Shown one piece after another: positions 34,012 through 43,039 of a stretch of DNA of 64,000 bases (within the stretch, counting starts at the first letter, position 1; every line of letters begins with the position of its first letter). The notes below the pieces were generated by a model. That model did not search any database. It was not told where the DNA came from and worked only from the letters and a program-made list of their open reading frames with translations. The stretch spans positions 5,626 through 69,625 of the forward strand of contig CAKVAL010000006.1 of assembly GCA_934725085.1 (NCBI GenBank), read 5' to 3'. This DNA is from an uncultured Erysipelotrichaceae bacterium. Its GTDB lineage: Bacteria > Bacillota_I > Bacilli_A > Erysipelotrichales > Erysipelotrichaceae. Position numbers and translations under genes: made by a program.

Positions 34012-34686
34012 ATGCGCTTATTAATAATAGAAGATGAACAAGAATTATGTTTAATGATATGTAAAGTATTAAAGTCAAAAGGCTACAGTGTTGATTATTC
34101 TTTTAATGGTGAAGAAGGAATGGAACTATTAGAAGTAGAAAACTATGACCTTGTAATCCTTGACCTTAACTTACCAGGAATGGATGGCATGACTATCTTA
34201 TCTAACTTTAGACAATTCAATAAAGAAACGCCAGTCCTAATCCTTTCAGCCCTAGTATCTGTTAATGATAAGGTTAAAGGTTTAGATGCAGGAGCTAGTG
34301 ATTACTTAACTAAACCATTCCACTTTGAAGAACTAGAAGCACGCATTCGTTCTTTAACTTATCGTAACTTTAAACAAAACGATACATCTTTAAAATGTGG
34401 AGAAATTACTTTCGACAGTATTAAAAGACAATGCCTAATTAATGGTGATGTTTTAACTTTAACTAAGAAAGAAGCAGCTATCTTAGAATATCTATTACTA
34501 CATCAAGGAAGACCTGTATCTTCTGAAGAATTAATCGATCATGTTTGGGATAATAGTGTTGATTCCTTTTCTAACTCAATTAGAGTTCATATCTCATCAC
34601 TTCGTAAGAAACTAAAAGATAAGTTAGGCTATGATCCTATTATTAATAGAATTGGTGAAGGCTACTTAATTAAGGAGACTATATGA
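34012..34686 (+). CDS. OmpR/PhoB-family response regulator
   Basis: A 224-residue DNA-binding regulator. The receiver has the acidic pair IEDEQ near the N-terminus, the phosphoacceptor Asp in DLVILDLNLPGMDG and the conserved Lys in YLTKPFHFEELEAR. The C-terminal winged helix ends SIRVHISSLRKKL and IGEGYLI. AGAGGTG lies upstream of the ATG. Its stop overlaps the kinase start. Diverging from the msrAB operon, with a direct-repeat box in the shared region, it is the best candidate for controlling that operon. Confidence 0.95.
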   Translation: MRLLIIEDEQELCLMICKVLKSKGYSVDYSFNGEEGMELLEVENYDLVILDLNLPGMDGMTILSNFRQFNKETPVLILSALVSVNDKVKGLDAGASDYLTKPFHFEELEARIRSLTYRNFKQNDTSLKCGEITFDSIKRQCLINGDVLTLTKKEAAILEYLLLHQGRPVSSEELIDHVWDNSVDSFSNSIRVHISSLRKKLKDKLGYDPIINRIGEGYLIKETI

Positions 34687-35774
34687 AAAATTCACTACAA
34701 TGGCGCATAACCATCATGACCTTCTTACTAATAGCTTTTACTTGTTTATTGATGCAAGTACTACTTTCTACAAGTGGAATTTCTTATATGAACGATATTG
34801 AAAGCTTTGTGATTAATAATGAAACTAAGATTCCAGTTGATCCAAAGGATGTAACCCTTGTAATATCAACTGCCAAGAGTGACTTTAGAATATCTAATAT
34901 TTTAATATCACTAGGTGTTGCCTTGTTATCAGGTGTTCTTGCTTATTTTGTATCAGGTAAGGCTTTAAAACCATTAAATAAATATGTAGAACAAGTTGAA
35001 ACAGTTCAATCTAGTAATCTAGGTGATGTTAAGTTAGAAGAAGAAACTCTATTAGAATTCTCTAATCTATCTAAATCATTTAATGATATGTTAGATAGAC
35101 TTAATCAAGCTTTTAAGGCACAAGAACAATTCAACTACAATGTTGCTCATGAACTAAAAACACCTTTAGCTTTGATGCAAGCACAGATTGAATCTTTTCC
35201 TATTGATAATCCTGATATCAAACCTGAAACAGAATTATTCTTAAAATCTTTAGGCGAACAAATTGAAAGATTAAATCAAATGTCAAAGGTCTTATTAGAG
35301 ATAGCTAATCTTAATAATATTCCTCTTAATGAACAGGTGGAACTTAATCCTATGGTAGAAGAAATAATTGCTGATTTAAGTCTCTTGGCTGATAAAAAGA
35401 GTATTACTTTATCAACTACTGGTAATGCAACCATCACCGGTTCTGATACCCTACTATATCAAATGATCTATAACTTAGTAGAAAATGCGATTAAATATAA
35501 CAATCAAGATGGTAGTGTATCCATCAATATAAACAATGATGATAAGTACACTTATATCCAAGTAAAAGATACAGGTAATGGTATTCCTAAAGAATATCAA
35601 GAAACCATCTTCCAACCCTTCTTTAGAATTGATAAATCTAGAAACAGACAATTTGGTGGTGTTGGCTTAGGTTTGGCTTTAGTATATGAGATAGCTAAGT
35701 TACATAAGGCTAGTGTCTATGTCAAAGACAGTAATAATAACGGAACAATTATTGAAGTTAAAATGGAACACTAG
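34683..35774 (+). CDS. Sensor histidine kinase
   Basis: A 363-residue membrane kinase with two helices (about 11-30 and 75-95) around a short extracytoplasmic loop of roughly 40 residues. A HAMP-like linker follows, then the H-box FNYNVAHELKTPLALMQ, N-box YNLVENAIKYNNQDG, and G boxes DTGNGIPKE and GGVGLGLAL. The small outer loop leaves little room for a ligand pocket; it could sense membrane or redox state. The ATG overlaps the response regulator's stop. Confidence 0.95.
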   Translation: MKNSLQWRITIMTFLLIAFTCLLMQVLLSTSGISYMNDIESFVINNETKIPVDPKDVTLVISTAKSDFRISNILISLGVALLSGVLAYFVSGKALKPLNKYVEQVETVQSSNLGDVKLEEETLLEFSNLSKSFNDMLDRLNQAFKAQEQFNYNVAHELKTPLALMQAQIESFPIDNPDIKPETELFLKSLGEQIERLNQMSKVLLEIANLNNIPLNEQVELNPMVEEIIADLSLLADKKSITLSTTGNATITGSDTLLYQMIYNLVENAIKYNNQDGSVSININNDDKYTYIQVKDTGNGIPKEYQETIFQPFFRIDKSRNRQFGGVGLGLALVYEIAKLHKASVYVKDSNNNGTIIEVKMEH

Positions 35775-35787
35775 GTTCCATTTTAAC
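35757..35787 (+). terminator. Hairpin at the end of the histidine kinase gene
   Basis: GTTAAAATGGAAC/GTTCCATTTTAAC is a 13-bp perfect stem with a 5-base loop that includes the kinase stop codon. The following T-run is short, so efficiency is uncertain. Confidence 0.6.
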
Positions 35788-35829
35788 TTGTTTAGGTAAA
35801 ACTATATAAAGAAGTTTTATAAAGTTCTA

Positions 35830-36336
35830 TCAAGATTTTTTATTATCGTTTTTATATACTCTCTTAAAGATTTCGTATTGACGTTTAAGCTCTTCTTCCT
35901 CAGTTAGAGGCAATCCCTTAGCCTCTAATATCCTCTCGATTGCCTGACTTGGATCTAGAGTATGATAAGGCAAATATACATCTCTTAATTCTTTTGGCTT
36001 TACAATTCGATAGACTTGAGCTGAAGACATTTCGTAAGTATATGAGTAGTATCTGTAGACATAGCCAATCCAATACATCTCATTTGGACTATATTTTATA
36101 CTCCCATAATCAGTAACACCATATTCTTCCTCAACAAAATCTAACACATCTTTCCATTGATAATTAGTATCTAAAATACCTTCGTTATCAAATAAATCAG
36201 CGATTTTACTATGCATGAATCTTCTAATGAAAACATCTGAACTGCAATCCATTCTATCGATTGAATGTTCAAAAGCTTGGGCCTGAATTTTACACATCAA
36301 CAAACCATTACTATCTATTTTTCTTTTTTTTAACAT
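35830..36336 (-). CDS. Partner protein of the XRE-DUF3990 gene (candidate antitoxin)
   Basis: A 168-residue soluble, mainly helical protein. Conserved-looking parts are MCKIQAQAFEHSIDRMDCSS, RRFMHSKIADLF and YWIGYVYRYYSYTYEMSSAQ. I do not recognise a named family. It starts 7 bases inside the end of the XRE-DUF3990 gene and shares its operon, the arrangement expected of a toxin-antitoxin or effector-partner pair. Which of the two would be toxic is inferred only from the ADP-ribosyltransferase-like fold of the partner. Confidence 0.65.
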   Translation of the reverse strand: MLKKRKIDSNGLLMCKIQAQAFEHSIDRMDCSSDVFIRRFMHSKIADLFDNEGILDTNYQWKDVLDFVEEEYGVTDYGSIKYSPNEMYWIGYVYRYYSYTYEMSSAQVYRIVKPKELRDVYLPYHTLDPSQAIERILEAKGLPLTEEEELKRQYEIFKRVYKNDNKKS

Positions 36337-37187
36337 GCCAAAACCTCATCTATATATTTCCCAACGCCTCTATACTGTATCTTGGCTAACTTAACTTTAT
36401 CATTGCCTAGTTTTCTATAATCTTCTTTAAGTTTCTTATAATGTTCTCTTTCTTTATCACAAACATAACAACGCTCTACTATCTTTAATCTAGATGCTGC
36501 TTTTTCGGTTAGGAACACATATTGCATACCAAGATTTGTAGCAGCTAAACAATGTTTACATTGTTCATCAGTAAGATTACCATCAATAAATTCACTAATT
36601 ATCTCGAACATCTTGTTATCAGCTATTGGCGCAATTATATAATCACAATCTCTTGACTCCTCAATAATTTTCTTAATTAAAGGATGGTTCTCATATTCCT
36701 CTAAAGTTCCCCTATAATATGCGATAGTCATCATCCATTCTCTATCGACTGCATATTTTTTACACTTTAAGTCACTGTCATCAAAGCTTACAAAATATAC
36801 ACTAGAATTATTGTAAGTAGATATAAATGATACGGCCTGTTCATAACTTTCGCCAGTATAGAAACCTTTCCCAAAATCATTATTTCCTCTACCAAAATTA
36901 ACATCTATATCACCTTTAATTTCACCCTTGGCACCATGAAAAAGTAGTTTTTCTTTATGAGCTAAATTGTCTCTACACAGCAATTCCTTCAATTTATTAA
37001 GTTTAACTTCTTTTTTAAATACATATTCATAAGCTTTTTCCACAATAGCTTGAGAAGGACGTGAATCGCCTGATTCTATATTAGAAATTGTTTTTTGTTC
37101 AGTATCCAAAACCTTCGCAAATTCCTTTTGAGAAATATCTAAAATATCTCGAATTGACTTAAAATCTCCAGAAAAATTGTAATCCAT
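36330..37187 (-). CDS. XRE helix-turn-helix fused to a DUF3990 (ADP-ribosyltransferase-like) domain
   Basis: A 285-residue two-domain protein. Residues about 8-55 are an XRE DNA-binding domain (IRDILDISQKEFAKVLDTEQ, then KTISNIESG). From about 80 there is a DUF3990 domain: LLFHGAKGEIKGDIDVNFGR, then NDFGKGFYTGESYEQAVSF. The H-G and G-K-G-F-Y-T segments match the NAD-binding pattern of ART-fold proteins. The C-terminus has paired cysteines (CYVCDKE). The operator-like repeats upstream suggest autoregulation. It may modify a cellular target when released; no activity is proven for this fusion. Confidence 0.8.
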   Translation of the reverse strand: MDYNFSGDFKSIRDILDISQKEFAKVLDTEQKTISNIESGDSRPSQAIVEKAYEYVFKKEVKLNKLKELLCRDNLAHKEKLLFHGAKGEIKGDIDVNFGRGNNDFGKGFYTGESYEQAVSFISTYNNSSVYFVSFDDSDLKCKKYAVDREWMMTIAYYRGTLEEYENHPLIKKIIEESRDCDYIIAPIADNKMFEIISEFIDGNLTDEQCKHCLAATNLGMQYVFLTEKAASRLKIVERCYVCDKEREHYKKLKEDYRKLGNDKVKLAKIQYRGVGKYIDEVLAC

Positions 37188-37204
37188 ACCACTACCTCAA
37201 CTTA

Positions 37205-37269
37205 TTTATACCATTTTACCTAGAGAAGTTCAATAAGTTGTTTATACCTTTTTACCTAAAGAAGTTTAA
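37205..37269 (-). promoter_or_regulatory. Duplicated promoter/operator of the XRE-DUF3990 operon
   Basis: Two 29-bp direct repeats, 36 bases apart, each hold a full promoter on the minus strand: TTGAAC-N17-TATAAA (proximal, 37205-37233) and TTAAAC-N17-TATAAA (distal, 37241-37269). Each spacer contains TACC-N4-TACC (plus strand), a likely recognition element for the XRE domain. An inverted repeat CAACTTATT/AATAAGTTG (37198-37240) brackets the proximal copy. Confidence 0.65.
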
Positions 37270-37299
37270 GAAAGATGAGCTCTATATTTTACATTAATA

Positions 37300-38343
37300 C
37301 TATAGGTCATCAACAAGAGCTGTGCTTTTTGCATAAGCGGTACTTTTGGCCTCAAAGAAATCAGTTTTAACCATATTGGCATTAGAATATTGACTAACCC
37401 AAGCCATACTATCTGGCTCTTTTTCAAAACCTGGAAAAAGTGGTGAATAACCAAGACTCATCCAACGTAAATTACCAAGATAATGAATATAGTCACTTAT
37501 CATGTCCTTGTTTAAACCTGGAACATCATCACCTATTACATAATGACCCCACTCAATCTCTTGACGAACACCTTCTTTCATCATAGAACGAAGCATTTCT
37601 ATATTTTCTTCTGTAAAAAGCTCAGGATTTTCCTTCTGTAGTTCGCTGATGATATTGCGAAACAACCAAAGATGAGTATTCTCATCACGATTTATATAAC
37701 GAATTTCCTGTGCTGAACCAGGCATTTTGCCATTTCGTGACAAGTTGTAGAAAAACATAAAACCACTATAGAAGTAGATACCCTCTAAAATAAAGTTAGC
37801 CATCATCACACGCAATAATGTTAAAGGATCTTTTTTAACTTGAAACTCATTATAACAATCACCAATAAAAGTATTACGCCTTAAAAGATGCTTATCATTT
37901 TTCCATTGATACAAGATGTCATTTCTTTCCACAGGCGAACAAATAGTATCTAACATATAACTATAACTTTGAGAGTGGACACATTCCTGAAATGTCTGAA
38001 TTGATAGACAAAGATTAACTTCATTTGCGGTAATATACTCGCCAATGTTTGGTAAGTTGGCAGTTTGTATTGAATCAAGAAAAACTAAAAAGCTTAGAAT
38101 CTTATCATATGCTGTGCGTTCTGTTTTCAATAAGTTTGGATAATCTTTAACATCTTGAGAAAGATTAATCTCCTCAGGTATCCAAAAGTTATTCATAGCC
38201 TGACGATACCAATCGCTAACCCATGGATACTTCATATTATTAAAATCATTTAGATTTGTAGTATTGCCACCAATCATCCTACGAAGACGTACATCAATAT
38301 CTCCATTGGGATTAAAAAGTGGTTTTTTCTTAATTTCTTCCAT
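37300..38343 (-). CDS. nrdB: Class I ribonucleotide reductase beta subunit
   Basis: Radical-generating subunit that supports reduction of ribonucleotides. 347 residues. The di-metal ligands are seen in FLDSIQTANLPN (Asp), TFQECVHSQSYSY (Glu and His) and RDENTHLWLF (Glu, His). The radical tyrosine position after HSQS is retained, so it is a tyrosyl-radical type rather than a Phe variant. It follows the alpha-subunit gene by 10 bases. No nrdI or nrdH is adjacent, which favours the Ia over the Ib arrangement. Confidence 0.94.
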   Translation of the reverse strand: MEEIKKKPLFNPNGDIDVRLRRMIGGNTTNLNDFNNMKYPWVSDWYRQAMNNFWIPEEINLSQDVKDYPNLLKTERTAYDKILSFLVFLDSIQTANLPNIGEYITANEVNLCLSIQTFQECVHSQSYSYMLDTICSPVERNDILYQWKNDKHLLRRNTFIGDCYNEFQVKKDPLTLLRVMMANFILEGIYFYSGFMFFYNLSRNGKMPGSAQEIRYINRDENTHLWLFRNIISELQKENPELFTEENIEMLRSMMKEGVRQEIEWGHYVIGDDVPGLNKDMISDYIHYLGNLRWMSLGYSPLFPGFEKEPDSMAWVSQYSNANMVKTDFFEAKSTAYAKSTALVDDL

Positions 38344-38353
38344 ATTATCCTCC

Positions 38354-40873
38354 TTATGCTGAACAACTATCGCAATCCTCTACTTCAAGCGATTTGCTGC
38401 GGACATAGTATATGGTTTTTACACCAGCCTTCCAAGCTTCAATATATAGATTAAGAACCTGACGCATCGTAAATTCATTAGTAATATAAAGATTCATACT
38501 CTGAGCTTGATCAATATGACGCTGACGCACACCAGCTGCCTTTATAGACCAAGTTTGGTCAATTGTGTGAGCTGGCTTATAATACCACCATGTATTAATA
38601 GAAAGCTCAGGAGCAACTCTAGGCAACATGCTACCCTTCTTTTCTTCAAGAAAAAAACGTTTCATAACTGGATCAACACCAGCTGTTGTACCAGACAATA
38701 CTGAAGTACTAGATGTAGGTGCAATAGCTAAAAGATAAGCGTTACGCATTCCATTTTCACAAACACTCCTTTGTAATTCTTTCCATTTTTCTGATGTATA
38801 ACCACGCTTTTTAAAATAGTCACCATTTTGCCAATCACTACCATCAAATAGCTTATAAGAACCTCTTTCAATAGCTAAAGCATTGTCTGCTTTAATAGCA
38901 GCATAATTAATGCGTTCAAACACCTCATTTACAAACTTTAAGTGTTCTTCACTCTCCCACTTAATATTTCGCTTTGCGAGCATATGATGATAACCACTAA
39001 CGCCAAGACCAATACTACGATACTTTTGATTAGTCAATCTTGCATATTCTAAAGGATAAAAATTTAGATCAATGACATTATCCAAAACACGCACAGCTGT
39101 TTCCACTGTTTTCTCTATATACTCCTCATCCTCCACTGGAAGATTACCAAGAGATAGACTTGCAAGATTACATACTACAAAATCACCAGGTCTTGTAGTA
39201 GTTAATAAGACAGTATCACCATTTTCAACAGAAATTTTTGTTGAAACATATTCAATTGGCGCCATATTTTGAGCAATCTCAGTACATAAATTTGAACAAT
39301 AAATCATACCAGCATGCCCATTAGGATTCATCCTATTGACAGTATCACGATTAAAAGCGAAAGGTGTTCCTGTTTCTACAGCACTACGTAGTATAAGACG
39401 CACAATATCCTTTACACTAACTGTGCGTTTACTAATATGCGAATCATTTACACAGTCATAATATCTTTTTTCCCATTCCTCGCCATAATAATCTTCAAGT
39501 GAATAACCCTTTACAGTTAAGATTTCATGTGGGCACATTAAATGCCAAGGAGCATCAATATTTTCTTCTGCCAACTTCCAAAATAAATCAGGATAACACA
39601 CAGCAGGAAAAACATCATGAGCCTTCATGCGGTCATCGCCATTGTTGGTACGAAGCTGTAAAAACTCTGGCAAATCCTTGTGCCATGCATCAAGATAGAC
39701 AGCTACAGCACCCTGACGCATACCAAGTTGGTCAACCGCAACTGCTGTATCATTAACTAAACGAATCCATCGAATAACGCCACCTGCAGCACCCTTAAAA
39801 CCACGAATAGCACTACCGGTTGCCCTTACTTTACCAAAGTACATTCCCATACCGCCACCAAGCTTAGAAACCTTGGCGAAATTATCAAGGGAACGATAAA
39901 TGCCATCCAAACTATCTGGAACCATATCAATGAAACAACTAGATAGTTGATGATATGGTTTTCTAGCATTTGACATAGTTGGAGTTGCCATTGTAACTTC
40001 TAGCCGACTTAACATATCATAGGTACGCTTAACCCACTTCATACGATCTATCTTTTCATTCATACAAAGATGTAACGCAATACCCATAAACATCTCCTGA
40101 GGTGTTTCTAAAGGGATATGGTTATGATCATGAATAACATAACGTTTCAATAATAAATCAAGTCCAGAATAAGTAAACAATTTATCACGATCTTCAACAA
40201 TAAAACCCTCAGCCTCATCTATCTCTTTATGAGAGTAATGAGCAAGAATATAATCACCATAAAGTCCTTTATCACACATATAGCGAATTTTTTCATAAAG
40301 GCATGTAATGCCATATTTATTCATTACATTTGTAAGATTATTTTGAAAACTATAATTCAAAAGTCTTGACGCAATAAACTCCCAATTCGGAGCTTCTGGT
40401 GTTGTTAGTTCAACCGCCGCTTTAACAAGAGCAGCATAACGTTCTTCTTCATTCATCGAAGGCTTATAAAAGCTATCAAATTTAGCCTGAAGTGCACTTA
40501 AAGAATAACTTTCATCATTGAAATCACTTTGAACTATCCTCAAAAGCTCATCAAGCTTGTCATCACCAGAAACAGTTTCGATAATAGAAGCACGTGCCTG
40601 ACGTAAAATAGAACGCTTTTCTCTATAAAGGATGTAGGCCTTAGCCACATCATACCAGCCATATTCCATAAGAACACGTTCTGCTTCATCTTGTACAAGT
40701 TCAACAGTTAGAGTCTCATCATTAGGTAGTCTAGACAATAGTGTTGTTAATAGTTTGGAAAGTTCTTCTTCATCAATCTTTTTCCCCTGACTAACAAATG
40801 CTTTTTCTAAAGCGCTTTTTATCTTCCCTGGAATAAATTCAACAAGCTCACCATTTCTTTTTCTTATTTTCAT
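38354..40873 (-). CDS. nrdA: Class I ribonucleotide reductase alpha subunit
   Basis: Catalytic subunit for deoxyribonucleotide synthesis, about 839 residues. An N-terminal ATP-cone (KIRKRNGELVEFIPGKIKSA) implies dATP feedback control. Active-site cysteines are in HQLSSCFI and in SNLCTEIAQ (with the essential Asn and Glu), and the C-terminal redox pair is CDSCSA. The start is placed at 40873 (MKIRKRNG); the ATG seven codons earlier lacks a good ribosome site. No clear NrdR boxes were found in 40900-41090, and nothing else was seen in that gap. Confidence 0.95.
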   Translation of the reverse strand: MKIRKRNGELVEFIPGKIKSALEKAFVSQGKKIDEEELSKLLTTLLSRLPNDETLTVELVQDEAERVLMEYGWYDVAKAYILYREKRSILRQARASIIETVSGDDKLDELLRIVQSDFNDESYSLSALQAKFDSFYKPSMNEEERYAALVKAAVELTTPEAPNWEFIASRLLNYSFQNNLTNVMNKYGITCLYEKIRYMCDKGLYGDYILAHYSHKEIDEAEGFIVEDRDKLFTYSGLDLLLKRYVIHDHNHIPLETPQEMFMGIALHLCMNEKIDRMKWVKRTYDMLSRLEVTMATPTMSNARKPYHQLSSCFIDMVPDSLDGIYRSLDNFAKVSKLGGGMGMYFGKVRATGSAIRGFKGAAGGVIRWIRLVNDTAVAVDQLGMRQGAVAVYLDAWHKDLPEFLQLRTNNGDDRMKAHDVFPAVCYPDLFWKLAEENIDAPWHLMCPHEILTVKGYSLEDYYGEEWEKRYYDCVNDSHISKRTVSVKDIVRLILRSAVETGTPFAFNRDTVNRMNPNGHAGMIYCSNLCTEIAQNMAPIEYVSTKISVENGDTVLLTTTRPGDFVVCNLASLSLGNLPVEDEEYIEKTVETAVRVLDNVIDLNFYPLEYARLTNQKYRSIGLGVSGYHHMLAKRNIKWESEEHLKFVNEVFERINYAAIKADNALAIERGSYKLFDGSDWQNGDYFKKRGYTSEKWKELQRSVCENGMRNAYLLAIAPTSSTSVLSGTTAGVDPVMKRFFLEEKKGSMLPRVAPELSINTWWYYKPAHTIDQTWSIKAAGVRQRHIDQAQSMNLYITNEFTMRQVLNLYIEAWKAGVKTIYYVRSKSLEVEDCDSCSA

Positions 40874-41092
40874 AATATATACTTCTTCCCTCATCTTGTT
40901 TAATGTATTGATACACCTTATTCTTATTTATAATTATTGTAGATTCATTAGATAGGGTAATTATATTAGTAACAAGATATCGGGTCAAAGCATTTGCCCT
41001 TCATAAAATTGATGCATTATTTTAGCCTATATTTGTTACCTCTTTTTTTGACTTATTTAGTTGTTGCTACTTAATGAAGTTTAAAAAAGGAT

Positions 41093-41578
41093 CTACTTAA
41101 AGACCCTCTTAACCTCACAAACATACATATCATGATAATCTCTTTCAGGATACTGTCTATCAATGATTTCCTTATCCAAGAAACAAGACTCATCAATTGT
41201 TTGACGATAAAGCACTTTTAATTCAAATGTTAAAGTAGCTTGTTTATAAGTTTTGACACCATCAATCTCAATTACCTCAAGACCACTTTTCTTAATCTTA
41301 TCTTTATCATTGTAGGCAGATAAAGTTCCTAGTAATGCAAGTTCCTTCTTGTATTCACCGCCAAAGAAAGATAAAGATAATTTTGAATTCTCAGTATCAA
41401 TTAGCTTCTTAGTATAACGTTGTGGTCTAACATAAATAGTCACCACATTCTTACCCCACAAGAAACCCATGGTACCCCAATTGGCAGTCATTGAATTAAA
41501 TTCCTTGCCATCATCACAGTTTATCAACATCCACTCTTTACCAATCACAGTAAAAGGATCTAATTTAATCATTTCCAT
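41093..41578 (-). CDS. Flavin reductase-like FMN-binding protein
   Basis: About 161 residues of the flavin reductase/split-barrel family: SMTANWGTMGFLWGKNVVTI and YVRPQRYTKKLIDTE are the conserved FMN-binding strands, and LSFFGGEYKKEL follows. The start at 41578 has GAGGATATCA upstream and overlaps the end of the S10 gene. It ends the peptide-utilisation gene run. It could supply reduced flavin or be a cryptic redox enzyme; its link to peptide degradation is not obvious. Confidence 0.85.
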   Translation of the reverse strand: MEMIKLDPFTVIGKEWMLINCDDGKEFNSMTANWGTMGFLWGKNVVTIYVRPQRYTKKLIDTENSKLSLSFFGGEYKKELALLGTLSAYNDKDKIKKSGLEVIEIDGVKTYKQATLTFELKVLYRQTIDESCFLDKEIIDRQYPERDYHDMYVCEVKRVFK

Positions 41579-43028
41579 TGATATCCTCACCCCTTATAAA
41601 CTTACTAATATCTTGTGCTAATTCTTTAGTATTCTCTTCTGAGATATAAATCATATGACCTGACTTATAAGGTTTCATAAAGACACGACTATGATCTAAG
41701 CCAGCATGATCAATGGTGTAATAAACCATGCCAATCTCTGTACAATCATCATACCAACCATTCGCAAAGAAAACACGCATTCCTCTTGAACCATTCATAG
41801 CCTCTCTTAGACGATAAGAAGTATTACCACCTTTTTCTTCAGTATTCCACTTATAAGTACCATCGCCCCAGAAATTTCTAAAAGTTAAATATTGTCTATC
41901 CATCTTAACATTTAGTGAAGGCAAAATAGTACCATTTAAAGCACCGTAGAAGAAACCATCATATCTTTGAGCAGTAGCATCACCACCCTCTTGCTTTTCA
42001 ATCTCTTCCGCAAAAGGAACAAGTAAAGGTCTAGTTAAACGACCATCATATCTACTAACAGATAAACCCTTATCCTTAACTACTTCTAATCTAAAACCCT
42101 TTTCATCAATCTTTAAAGCATGCATCTCTAAATAATGTCTAGAAACACCTGTATAGTACATAAGCTTTTGAATGATTATTTCTCTTTCTTCACCCTTTAG
42201 TGCTTCACCCTTATATAAAGCTAATAGATAATCATTATCCGCAAACTTCTTTGCCTCTAAAGCGAATTCATCAACACTTTGATTACTTGGATGATTATGA
42301 TACCAGTTAATAGCTGCGTATGTAGGGAAATATAAAACTGAACTTTCTACTTCTACACCTTCATTGAAGTACTTGCCAACAGTAACCGTATTACCAATTA
42401 AAATCAAACCATCAAACTTAATACCATAGCCTCTTTTAGCACCCATGCCACCACATGAGATACCAGCTGCAACCGCACACCTTGTACAACCATAGCTTTC
42501 TCCAGCTAAATACTTTGGAGAATTAAAACGATTATACTTTCTTAACCACTTTTCAATAAAAGTTAATAAAGCCTCCCCGTCTTCTTCAATCCCAAAGAAA
42601 TCCTTAGCATGACTATCATCAAGTAATACACCAAAACCGGTACCAACAGGATCAATCACTACAATATCAGCCTCATCTAATAGGCAATCAGGATTATCAA
42701 TAACCTCATATGGTGGAAGAGAAGTCTCTCTATTTACTTCTTCATACTTAATACGCTTAGCACCAAAGAAACCAGCATGCACATACATGGAACTAGAACC
42801 AGGTCCTCCATTAAACGCAAAAATAACAGGTCTATTAGTTGTATCTACATCATCTCTAAAATAAGAATAAGAGAATATAGATGCGATAGGATTACCATTC
42901 TCATAAAAAACATTATCTTCACATACGGTATGATACTTTATTTCAACTCCCTTTAAAGTAACACTACCATTTGAAGTAAAACATTTTGGCTCAAAAGTCT
43001 TTTGATCAAAATTCTCAGTATTATACAT
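41565..43028 (-). CDS. Peptidase S10 (serine carboxypeptidase-like)
   Basis: A 487-residue alpha/beta-hydrolase. The S10 features are FAFNGGPGSSSMYVHAGFFG (oxyanion region), LAGESYGCTRCAVAAG (nucleophile Ser) and, near the C-terminus, FANGWYDDCTE (Asp) and MKPYKSGHMIYI (His). No signal peptide is present, so it acts in the cytoplasm, unlike vacuolar or secreted S10 enzymes. It would remove C-terminal residues from imported peptides, possibly including Pro-X ends. It follows an M24 gene by 11 bases. Confidence 0.9.
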   Translation of the reverse strand: MYNTENFDQKTFEPKCFTSNGSVTLKGVEIKYHTVCEDNVFYENGNPIASIFSYSYFRDDVDTTNRPVIFAFNGGPGSSSMYVHAGFFGAKRIKYEEVNRETSLPPYEVIDNPDCLLDEADIVVIDPVGTGFGVLLDDSHAKDFFGIEEDGEALLTFIEKWLRKYNRFNSPKYLAGESYGCTRCAVAAGISCGGMGAKRGYGIKFDGLILIGNTVTVGKYFNEGVEVESSVLYFPTYAAINWYHNHPSNQSVDEFALEAKKFADNDYLLALYKGEALKGEEREIIIQKLMYYTGVSRHYLEMHALKIDEKGFRLEVVKDKGLSVSRYDGRLTRPLLVPFAEEIEKQEGGDATAQRYDGFFYGALNGTILPSLNVKMDRQYLTFRNFWGDGTYKWNTEEKGGNTSYRLREAMNGSRGMRVFFANGWYDDCTEIGMVYYTIDHAGLDHSRVFMKPYKSGHMIYISEENTKELAQDISKFIRGEDINGND

Positions 43029-43039
43029 GATGTCACCTT

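Noticed and set aside
40900..41092. NrdR boxes upstream of nrdA
   Set aside because: No pair of ACACWATATMTWGTGT-like sites was found.
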